This document shows, one piece after another, positions 1 to 4,124 of a stretch of DNA of 5,334 nucleotides. The first letter of the stretch is position 1; each line of letters starts with the position of its first letter. Source of the DNA: an uncultured Clostridia bacterium (GTDB lineage: Bacteria > Bacillota > Clostridia > Oscillospirales > Ruminococcaceae); contig CAMEQX010000115.1 of the NCBI GenBank assembly GCA_945933905.1, forward strand, positions 1 to 5,334, written 5' to 3'. A program made the translations under genes and the position numbers. Under the pieces are notes generated by a model that had not been told where the DNA came from, did no database searches, and saw only the letters and a list, made by a program, of their open reading frames with translations.

Positions 1-1166
1 TGCGAATACAGCTCGCTTTGCGGCTTTTCAATCAGCACAACGCCTTCTTTCCCGCGCTGCGACCGCAAAAAGCTGTCCTCGAGCAGCTCGGCGGCGTTCA
101 TCAAAAGGCGCGAGCGCTCGGTTCTGACGGAGGGCTGGATTTGGGGCATTTCCGCGGCGATTGTCCCTTTTCTGAGTGAATACGGGAAAACGTGTATCTT
201 CGCGAAACCGATTTTTTTTGCGAATTCAACGCTTTGCTCAAAATCCTCGTCGCTCTCGAACGGAAACCCAACGATAATATCCGTCGTTATCGCGCACTCG
301 GGGAAAACCTCGCGGAGCTTTTCGACAACGTGAAGATATTGCTCGGTTGTGTATTTTCGGTTCATTTTGCGCAGAATTTCATCGCTGCCCGACTGAAGCG
401 ACAGGTGAAAATGCGGGCAAAGCGCGGGAATTTCTCCGAGATTTTGGATAAGCTCGTCCGTTATCATCTCGGGCTCGAGCGAACTCAAACGTATCCTCGG
501 AACGCCGCTCTCGGAGACCGCTTTTACCGCGTCATAGAGCGAAAGTCCCAAATCCTGCCCGTAACAGCCGAGGTTTATTCCCGTGAGGACGATTTCCCGA
601 TGACCGTCCGCAAAACAGGCAGCCGCTTGCTCTCGGATATCCTCGCAGGAAAGCGAGCGAACCCGCCCGCGCGCTGTCGGGATTATGCAATAAGAGCAAA
701 ATCGGTCGCAGCCGTCCTCGATTTTGATGAAAGCGCGGGTTCTGTCTTCGTCGGGAACGGAACAGCCCTTGCAGAATTCACGGGTAAGCGGGTTTATCTT
801 GACGGTTTTGAGGCGGTTGTCAATGAAACCGTTTACATAATCGACAATTTTGTCCTTGTCGGAGTTGCCCAAAACAATGTCCGCGTCGAATTTCAGTCCC
901 GCTTCCTCGGGATAGCTCTGCGGAAAACACCCGCAAAGCACGATTACACCGCTTGGATTTTCGCGCCGATACCGCGAAGCTGCGTGACGAGCCTTAGCAA
1001 CGGCGGTTCCCGTGACCGAGCAGCTATTTATAATGAATAAATCGACGTTTTCGTCCTCGGCTTTCGTGAAACCGTTTTCAAGAAAGCGTTTTTCGATAGC
1101 CGCGCTCTCGCAGGAGTTGACCTTACAGCCGAGCGTGAGTATTTTAAAGGTGGTTTTTTCGTTCAT
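1..1166 (-). CDS. mtaB: tRNA (t6A37) methylthiotransferase MtaB, partial (C-terminus outside window)
   Basis: Reading the minus strand from the ATG at 1166-1164 gives 388 codons without a stop before the left edge. The product is a radical-SAM methylthiotransferase that adds a methylthio group at C2 of t6A at tRNA position 37, using two 4Fe-4S clusters. Visible parts: an N-terminal MTTase domain with TLGCKVNS (Cys14), NSCSVTG (Cys49) and LCGCFPQ (Cys80) as likely ligands of the auxiliary cluster; a radical-SAM core with DGCDRFCSYCIIPTARG (Cys153, Cys157, Cys160), then VLTGINLG, LSLQSGSDEILRKMNRKYT and DIIVGFPFES. The start of the expected TRAM domain lies at the edge; the family is usually about 430-450 residues, so roughly 50 are missing. 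CKVN, CIIPTARG and RRKYT-like motifs fit the MtaB branch better than MiaB or RimO. An AGGAA ribosome site lies 10 bases upstream of the ATG. The long plus-strand ORF over this region is an antisense shadow. Confidence 0.93.
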   Translation of the reverse strand, partial: MNEKTTFKILTLGCKVNSCESAAIEKRFLENGFTKAEDENVDLFIINSCSVTGTAVAKARHAASRYRRENPSGVIVLCGCFPQSYPEEAGLKFDADIVLGNSDKDKIVDYVNGFIDNRLKTVKINPLTREFCKGCSVPDEDRTRAFIKIEDGCDRFCSYCIIPTARGRVRSLSCEDIREQAAACFADGHREIVLTGINLGCYGQDLGLSLYDAVKAVSESGVPRIRLSSLEPEMITDELIQNLGEIPALCPHFHLSLQSGSDEILRKMNRKYTTEQYLHVVEKLREVFPECAITTDIIVGFPFESDEDFEQSVEFAKKIGFAKIHVFPYSLRKGTIAAEMPQIQPSVRTERSRLLMNAAELLEDSFLRSQRGKEGVVLIEKPQSELYS

Positions 1167-1218
1167 ATCCAAAAAATTCCTGTCGGAAATATACAAAAAA
1201 ATTTTTCGCTACATTTAT

Positions 1219-1247
1219 ATTATACTTTAATTCTACAAATTTTGCAA
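1219..1247 (-). promoter_or_regulatory. SigA-type promoter of mtaB
   Basis: On the minus strand, TTGCAA (1247-1242) and TATAAT (1224-1219) are separated by 17 bases. The start of transcription would be near 1212, giving a leader of about 46 bases before the mtaB ATG. The -10 is a full consensus and the -35 matches 4 of 6. The -35 box lies only 7 bases from the -35 of the divergent promoter. Confidence 0.7.
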
Positions 1248-1254
1248 TAAGGTA

Positions 1255-1283
1255 TTGACTATTTTTTAAAAAGTTGCTATATT
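1255..1283 (+). promoter_or_regulatory. SigA-type promoter of the first HPr-like gene
   Basis: TTGACT (1255-1260), a 17-base spacer and TATATT (1278-1283) form a near-consensus promoter. The predicted start near 1290 coincides with the first base of a stem-loop (1290-1320), so the mRNA would begin with a hairpin. Confidence 0.78.
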
Positions 1284-1289
1284 ATTTAC

Positions 1290-1320
1290 AAGAGCGGGGA
1301 AAAAAACAGAAATCGCTCTT
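1290..1320 (+). other. Stem-loop at the predicted 5' end of the HPr-like mRNA
   Basis: AAGAGCG (1290-1296) pairs perfectly with CGCTCTT (1314-1320) around a purine-rich 17-base loop. No T-run follows, so it is not a terminator. A hairpin starting at +1 commonly protects the 5' end from RNase attack; that role here is inferred. Confidence 0.45.
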
Positions 1321-1346
1321 ATAAAAATGAGAAAGAAGGCAAGAAT

Positions 1347-1583
1347 ATGGAAGAATTTATGATTAAGCTGAATTCGATTGACGAAGTAAAGGAGTTTGTG
1401 GCGCTCACCAACAAATGCGCTTTTGACGTTGATTTGATGTCGGGAAGATACGCGATTGACGCGAAGAGCATTATGGGAATTTTCAGCCTCGACCTGTCAA
1501 AGCCGCTCAAGATGATTGTTCACGCACAGGGCGAAGCTGCTGCCGATTTCGTTGAGGAAGCGGCAAAGTTTATTGCAGATTGA
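1347..1583 (+). CDS. HPr-fold protein without the active-site histidine, paralog 1
   Basis: This 78-residue protein resembles HPr/Crh of the PTS sugar-uptake and carbon-control system. The best landmark is KSIMGIFSL at 40-48, matching the HPr segment around Ser46 (KSIMGVMSL), the serine phosphorylated by HPr kinase/phosphorylase in Gram-positive bacteria; Ser41 is the equivalent. A gapless alignment back from Ser41 puts Ser10 at the His15 position and Asp12 at Arg17, where true HPr has GxHARPA. It therefore cannot carry phosphate from enzyme I in the usual way. HPr is about 85-88 residues; this one is shorter at the N-terminus. GAAGG (1335-1339) lies 7 bases before the ATG, which fixes the start; Met5 is an alternative without its own site. 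A close paralog follows 138 bases downstream. A Crh-like signalling role is a reasonable inference, not proven. No terminator separates it from the paralog. Confidence 0.8.
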   Translation: MEEFMIKLNSIDEVKEFVALTNKCAFDVDLMSGRYAIDAKSIMGIFSLDLSKPLKMIVHAQGEAAADFVEEAAKFIAD

Positions 1584-1628
1584 CAAAAAAGAAGAATGCC
1601 TGTTCTGCAAAATTGGGCAAAAACCCCA

Positions 1629-1657
1629 TTGACAAAGGCACGGAATTGTGCTAACAT
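1629..1657 (+). promoter_or_regulatory. SigA-type promoter of the second HPr-like gene
   Basis: TTGACA (1629-1634), a 17-base spacer and TAACAT (1652-1657), with an extended -10 TGC directly before it (1649-1651). Transcription would start near 1664, giving a leader of about 58 bases. The second paralog can thus be expressed alone as well as by read-through from 1255. Confidence 0.7.
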
Positions 1658-1687
1658 TTAAGTAGCAAAGGAAAATAATATGGGAAA

Positions 1688-1714
1688 AGTCCGCAGGGCG
1701 GATTATGAAAGGAG
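1688..1714 (+). promoter_or_regulatory. Leader hairpin next to the ribosome site of the second HPr-like gene
   Basis: TCCGC (1690-1694) and GCGGA (1698-1702) form a small GC-rich hairpin with an AGG loop, extended by a G-T and an A-T pair to 1688-1704. The ribosome site AAAGGAG (1708-1714) begins 3 bases after it and sits 7 bases before the ATG at 1722. This site decides the start: an in-frame ATG at 1680 would add 14 residues unrelated to the paralog and has no comparable site. Confidence 0.55.
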
Positions 1715-1721
1715 TTTTTTT

Positions 1722-1952
1722 ATGACTACCGCAAAAATTCACATCAACACCATTGAGGACGTTAAGAAGTTTGTTTCTATCGTAACGGGCTGCGCTTATG
1801 ACGTAGATATCGTAAGCGGAAGATACGCAATCGACGCAAAGAGCATTATGGGTATTTTCAGCCTCGACCTCTCCAAAGACCTTGAGCTGAAAATTCACAG
1901 CGATGACTGCGCTGATTTCCTCGATGATATCAAGGATTTCATTGTTGCGTAA
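1722..1952 (+). CDS. HPr-fold protein without the active-site histidine, paralog 2
   Basis: With the start at 1722 the protein has 76 residues and aligns without gaps to paralog 1 over most of its length. Residues 32-52 are identical in the two proteins, including the Ser46-type motif (Ser41 in KSIMGIFSL). The His15 and Arg17 positions of HPr are Thr10 and Glu12, so it too lacks the phosphocarrier site. Cys24, Asp27, Asp29 and His59 are shared by both copies. The C-terminal helix is more acidic here (DDCADFLDDIKDF) than in paralog 1. HPr-type phosphoserine control through HPr kinase is the likeliest link; direct partners cannot be read from sequence. It has its own promoter and ends 24 bases before a strong terminator. 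A non-PTS role for the fold is possible. I am confident of the gene and the fold, less so of the function. Confidence 0.8.
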   Translation: MTTAKIHINTIEDVKKFVSIVTGCAYDVDIVSGRYAIDAKSIMGIFSLDLSKDLELKIHSDDCADFLDDIKDFIVA

Positions 1953-1976
1953 ATCGTTAATTCAAACAATCAAAAG

Positions 1977-2006
1977 AAAAGGGAGCGTTTCGGCGCTCCT
2001 TTTTTG
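1977..2006 (+). terminator. Rho-independent terminator of the HPr-like pair
   Basis: GGAGCG (1982-1987) pairs with CGCTCC (1994-1999) around a TTTCGG loop and is followed by six T. Upstream A residues can extend the stem against the T-run, so it may also act on the minus strand. Confidence 0.9.
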
Positions 2007-2154
2007 TTGCTTATCAGACGAATTCAAAAGGCAATGTTAAAGATTTTTGTGCAATTATTCCAAAACAGCCGAATATGCGGTTTTTTAGCAATTCCTACAA
2101 TAAGATTTGCGCTATTTGACAGGAATTTCCATTGAAATACTCAATTTTCAAAAG

Positions 2155-2171
2155 GTTACAAAAAGGTTACA
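2155..2171 (-). promoter_or_regulatory. WalR/PhoP-type direct-repeat box
   Basis: The minus strand reads TGTAAC, five bases, TGTAAC. This fits the published WalR (YycF) consensus TGTWAH-N5-TGTWAH exactly. On the plus strand it is GTTACA-N5-GTTACA, near the PhoP-type repeat, as expected because the two OmpR-family regulators bind related 11-base-spaced repeats. It ends 45 bases before the -35 of the promoter of a cell-wall 3D-domain gene, and WalR targets in Bacillus include such wall hydrolases. The distance (about 90 bases from the predicted start) is larger than usual. Confidence 0.5.
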
Positions 2172-2216
2172 AAAATATTTTGTATATCTTGCACAAATTC
2201 AACAGCTTTGATATGT

Positions 2217-2245
2217 TTGACATTTACAGAACAGTAGGCTATAAT
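2217..2245 (+). promoter_or_regulatory. Consensus SigA promoter of the 3D-domain gene
   Basis: TTGACA (2217-2222), exactly 17 bases, TATAAT (2240-2245): a full match to the vegetative consensus. The predicted start is near 2252, giving a leader of about 83 bases. Confidence 0.88.
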
Positions 2246-2255
2246 AGGCATACAC

Positions 2256-2303
2256 AAGGAGAACTGCTTGAAAATAATGGCTTAAAATAAGGCTTTGCAG
2301 TTC
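2256..2303 (+). promoter_or_regulatory. Leader with 7-bp dyad and possible 5-codon ORF
   Basis: GAACTGC (2261-2267) and GCAGTTC (2297-2303) are perfect inverted repeats around a 29-base AT-rich loop. A good ribosome site AAGGAG (2256-2261) overlaps the left arm and stands 6 bases before a TTG that opens TTG-AAA-ATA-ATG-GCT-TAA (2268-2285). The real gene has its own site (GGAGG) further down. Whether the mini-ORF is translated is unknown. Confidence 0.35.
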
Positions 2304-2334
2304 ATCGGTTATAGACAAACGGAGGCAAAACCCT

Positions 2335-3429
2335 ATGAAACCACAAATTATACACGAGAAGATGAAAAAAATGTTTATGCGAAGCAGGCTTGTAAAAGCG
2401 GCAATTTTCGCTATGATAACAGCGTCGGCGCTTTTGCTCACGGGCGCGCTTTATTTCCGCGATACCGTTTATATAACGGACGACGGAGTGACAAGAGAAA
2501 TCAAGACAAATCAGTTTGATAACTACGCGATACTTAAAAGTGAAAACTATTCGCTTGAAGCAGACGACAGAATTTCCGTTGAAACAGACTCCACAAAGAA
2601 AAAACACATCATCATAAACCGCGCGTTTGAGCTGACGGTGAACGCGGACGGAGAGAGCTTCCCCGTGAAGCTTACGGAAGGCACGGTCGCGGACGCGCTG
2701 GAAAAAGCGGGAGTTACAATCGACGAGGACGATTTCGTGAATTTCAGGCTCAACGCTTCGGTTTACGACGGAATGAAGATTACCGTTTCGCGCGTGGAAT
2801 ACGTTGAAAGAAATATCGAAAGCGCACTGGAATGCGAGAAGATTTATAAGGACAACTCAAACTGGGTAATCGGCACGGAGGTTGTTCTCGAGGAGGGCGC
2901 AAACGGCGCTCACGTCACGACTTATAAGGACAAATACGTTGACGGAAAGTTTGTTTCTTCGGAGATTGTCGCCGATGAAATCACAAAGGCGCCCGTGTCG
3001 GCGGTTGTTGAAAGAGGAACAGCGCTTGCCGAGCCGTATGCGAAGATGGAAAATCCCGAGCAGCTGAAGCTGGTTGACGGAATTCCCGAGAATTACACGA
3101 GAATTATTTCGGGAAAAGCAACGGCATATTCCGCGAAGCCCGGCGCACTTACGGCGAGCGGACGTTATGCGGTTGTGGGAACGGTTGCGGTTAATCCGAA
3201 TGTAATTCCGTACGGAAGCGAGGTTTATGTTGTCGCGCAGGACGGAAGCCGCGTTTATGGATATGCGATTGCGGCGGATACCGGATACGGAATGATGGAC
3301 GGGTCGATAGCGGTTGATGTGTTTATGGGAAGCTATGAGGACTCGTGCAAATGGGGCGCGGTGTATGTTGATATTTATGTGCTTTCCGAGGGGGATAACA
3401 GGTATATAGGACAGGCGGAAAGAGGATAA
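2335..3429 (+). CDS. Membrane-anchored cell-wall protein with DUF348, G5 and 3D domains (YabE-like)
   Basis: The 364-residue product has a basic N-terminus and one hydrophobic segment at about 20-41, acting as signal or anchor, so the rest lies outside the membrane. Two DUF348-type repeats follow (about 44-84 and 97-140, the second with VKLTEGTVADALEKAGV), then a G5 domain (about 153-228), and a 3D domain (about 258-350). The 3D domain starts ISGKATAYSA and carries its three defining aspartates: Asp315 in ADTG, Asp322 in MDG and Asp328 in VDVF. The 3D fold is related to the MltA barrel, so peptidoglycan lytic transglycosylase activity is likely; G5 domains are thought to bind wall sugars. Bacillus YabE has the same order with more DUF348 repeats and about 437 residues, so this is a compact member. 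GGAGG lies 9 bases before the ATG. It is transcribed alone, between a consensus promoter and a terminator. A WalR-type box upstream fits wall-stress control. Confidence 0.92.
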   Translation: MKPQIIHEKMKKMFMRSRLVKAAIFAMITASALLLTGALYFRDTVYITDDGVTREIKTNQFDNYAILKSENYSLEADDRISVETDSTKKKHIIINRAFELTVNADGESFPVKLTEGTVADALEKAGVTIDEDDFVNFRLNASVYDGMKITVSRVEYVERNIESALECEKIYKDNSNWVIGTEVVLEEGANGAHVTTYKDKYVDGKFVSSEIVADEITKAPVSAVVERGTALAEPYAKMENPEQLKLVDGIPENYTRIISGKATAYSAKPGALTASGRYAVVGTVAVNPNVIPYGSEVYVVAQDGSRVYGYAIAADTGYGMMDGSIAVDVFMGSYEDSCKWGAVYVDIYVLSEGDNRYIGQAERG

Positions 3430-3433
3430 AATG

Positions 3434-3463
3434 CGAGCTTGCGGAGACGCGAGCTCGTTTTTT
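3434..3463 (+). terminator. Rho-independent terminator of the 3D-domain gene
   Basis: CGAGCTTGCG (3434-3443) pairs with CGCGAGCTCG (3448-3457) through ten pairs, one a T-G wobble, closed by a GAGA (GNRA) tetraloop and followed by six T. It starts 4 bases after the stop codon. Confidence 0.92.
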
Positions 3464-3502
3464 GCAAGCTGAAAAGGGCGCGAAGCGAAAAAAGTTTTAG
3501 GT

Positions 3503-3524
3503 CAAGCCTTTTTCAAAAGGCTTG
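3503..3524. repeat. Perfect 10-bp inverted repeat
   Basis: CAAGCCTTTT (3503-3512), two bases, AAAAGGCTTG (3515-3524). There is no T-run directly after it on either strand, so it is not a normal terminator. It lies inside the palindrome cluster and looks like part of an intergenic repeat element. Confidence 0.75.
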
Positions 3525-3530
3525 TGGGGC

Positions 3531-3547
3531 GTGGGGCAAAGCCCCAC
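3531..3547. repeat. Perfect 7-bp GC-rich hairpin with AAA loop
   Basis: GTGGGGC (3531-3537), AAA, GCCCCAC (3541-3547). It follows the previous palindrome by 6 bases and precedes the GCGAAGC units. No T-run follows. Confidence 0.75.
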
Positions 3548-3658
3548 ACTTGAGCGCGAAGCGCAACTCGGCGCGAAGCGCCGCCACTCGCGGCGAAGCC
3601 GCGGACTAGAGCGCGGCAAACGCGTTCAAAAGCGCTAAAGGCGTTTCTCCCCCCCAAA

Positions 3659-3731
3659 GCATTTTCATCGGCGGAAAGCCGATGAAAATGCAGCGATTTT
3701 TCGGGTTCGATGCCCGAAAAATCGCCCGCGC
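3659..3731. repeat. Double-hairpin module, copy 1
   Basis: Hairpin A: 3659-3672 pairs with 3678-3691 (14 perfect pairs) around GGAAA. A single A (3692) joins it to hairpin B: 3693-3705 pairs with 3713-3725 (13 perfect pairs) around the 7-base loop TTCGATG, closed by GG/CC. The tail CCGCGC (3726-3731) follows. The same plan recurs at 3810-3890. No T-run follows, so these are not ordinary terminators. Possible readings are a mobile palindromic element of BIME type or a structured RNA. Confidence 0.8.
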
Positions 3732-3764
3732 CTTCCGCAAAGTCACCTCTATAATAAAAAGCAT

Positions 3765-3785
3765 CCCCCTCACCCCCTCCCGCCC
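3765..3785 (-). other. G-quadruplex motif on the minus strand
   Basis: On the minus strand there are four G-runs of 3, 3, 5 and 5 with loops of 1, 1 and 3 bases (C, A, TGA). On the plus strand this is CCCCC-TCA-CCCCC-T-CCC-G-CCC. It lies between the two double-hairpin modules. The motif is clear; folding in the cell is not shown. Confidence 0.6.
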
Positions 3786-3809
3786 ACCTCGCAGCCTTAC
3801 CCCACCAAC

Positions 3810-3890
3810 CGGCTTCCTTCACGCGCACACATTGCGCGTGAAGGAAGCCGAGCAATTTCGGCGGTTCGATGCCGCCGAAATTGCCCGCGC
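3810..3890. repeat. Double-hairpin module, copy 2
   Basis: Hairpin A: 3810-3826 pairs with 3834-3850 (17 perfect pairs) around ACACATT. A single A (3851) joins it to hairpin B: 3852-3864 pairs with 3872-3884 (13 perfect pairs) around TTCGATG, again closed by GG/CC and based on GC. The tail CCGCGC (3885-3890) follows. Stem sequences differ from copy 1 but pairing is complete in both. Confidence 0.8.
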
Positions 3891-3987
3891 AGCCCCCCGA
3901 AGCAGCTCCAACAGCAAAAGCAGCCCAAGAAACAAGCCCTGTTCCTGTTCACGATAGCAAAATATAGTAAAAATGCACAAAACTTTT

Positions 3988-4017
3988 CTTTGATTTAACA
4001 CAAATTTGTAATCAAGG
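3988..4017. promoter_or_regulatory. Nested dyad just upstream of the zinc-ribbon gene promoter
   Basis: ACAAATTTGT (4000-4009) is a perfect 10-base palindrome ending 11 bases before the -35 box. It lies off-centre within a larger dyad, TTGATT (3990-3995) with AATCAA (4010-4015). The position suits a regulator site; no regulator can be named. Confidence 0.4.
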
Positions 4018-4020
4018 CTA

Positions 4021-4049
4021 TTGACGAAACGCACAAAAAATTATATAAT
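4021..4049 (+). promoter_or_regulatory. SigA-type promoter of the zinc-ribbon gene
   Basis: TTGACG (4021-4026), 17 bases, TATAAT (4044-4049). Transcription would start near 4056, leaving a leader of about 69 bases. Confidence 0.85.
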
Positions 4050-4061
4050 AAAAGTAGCTAA

Positions 4062-4100
4062 CCTAAATCATACTCGGGAATTACCCGAACGATTTAAAGG
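4062..4100 (+). promoter_or_regulatory. Two-part stem-loop in the leader of the zinc-ribbon gene
   Basis: TCGGG (4074-4078) pairs with CCCGA (4084-4088) around AATTA. Outside an internal loop, AAATC (4065-4069) pairs with GATTT (4091-4095), and CCT (4062-4064) can pair with AGG (4098-4100). It ends 11 bases before the ribosome site AAAGGA (4112-4117). It matches no riboswitch class I know. Confidence 0.45.
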
Positions 4101-4124
4101 CTTCTTTTGTGAAAGGAATTCAAT

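Larger units (their letters stand above)
2007..2334 (+). other. Gene-free control region before the 3D-domain gene
   Basis: This 328-base AT-rich stretch holds no credible gene. Its first part, 2007-2149, shows nothing I can name. The second part holds a direct-repeat box (2155-2171), a consensus promoter (2217-2245), a structured leader (2256-2303) and a GGAGG ribosome site (2321-2325). Confidence 0.6.
3479..3603. repeat. Array of GAA-loop mini-hairpins built on GCGAAGC
   Basis: GCGAAGC occurs four times, at 3480-3486, 3556-3562, 3573-3579 and 3593-3599. The last three sit in growing palindromes: GCGC-GAA-GCGC (3554-3564), GGCGC-GAA-GCGCC (3570-3582) and CGCGGC-GAA-GCCGCG (3589-3603). Each is preceded by ACT at 3548, 3566 and 3586, and a fourth ACT stands at 3605, so units are 18-20 bases. 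The stems differ but stay self-complementary. The DNA oligomer GCGAAGC is known to form an exceptionally stable mini-hairpin. Confidence 0.75.
3464..4124 (+). other. Palindrome-rich intergenic region without a credible gene
   Basis: This 661-base stretch has no gene I can support. Bases 3479-3890 hold at least eight perfect inverted repeats and a minus-strand G-rich tract, each listed separately. Bases 3891-3985 show nothing I recognise. Bases 3988-4117 hold the promoter, a dyad and the leader of the next gene. The two overlapping ORFs over the palindromes (3502-3855 minus, 3682-3957 plus) have compositions imposed by the repeats and no good ribosome sites. Confidence 0.75.

Noticed and set aside
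192..1040. Long plus-strand ORF of 282 codons
   Set aside because: It lies antisense to mtaB, whose radical-SAM motifs on the minus strand are unmistakable, and its own translation matches nothing.
1573..1610. Inverted repeat TTGCAGA / TCTGCAA at the end of the first HPr-like gene
   Set aside because: The loop is 24 bases and no T-run follows, so it is not a terminator and could be chance.
1680..1721. Upstream ATG adding 14 residues to the second HPr-like protein
   Set aside because: AAAGGAG is placed for the ATG at 1722, and the extension has no counterpart in the paralog.
2116..2143. Second promoter starting with TTGACA at 2116
   Set aside because: The -35 is perfect, but no acceptable -10 lies 16-18 bases on (TACTCA at best).
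2252..2334. c-di-AMP (ydaO) riboswitch before the wall gene
   Set aside because: Such riboswitches do occur before wall-hydrolase genes, but this leader is only about 83 bases and lacks the expected multi-helix core.
3503..3524. The 10-bp inverted repeat as a terminator
   Set aside because: The gene upstream already has a strong terminator at 3434-3463, and no T-run follows this repeat on either strand.
3693..3725. tRNA gene fragment, because of GGTTCGATGCC
   Set aside because: The stem is 13 perfect pairs and there is no acceptor, D or anticodon arm. Only the loop resembles a T-arm.
3479..3890. CRISPR array or integron attC cluster
   Set aside because: Repeats are palindromes of differing sequence without constant repeat plus unique spacer. 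The stems are perfect, whereas attC sites carry extrahelical bases, and no cas or integrase gene is present.
3502..3957. Overlapping ORFs on both strands across the palindromes (3502-3855 minus, 3682-3957 plus)
   Set aside because: Their codons are dictated by inverted repeats, the translations look arbitrary, and no ribosome site or promoter fits.
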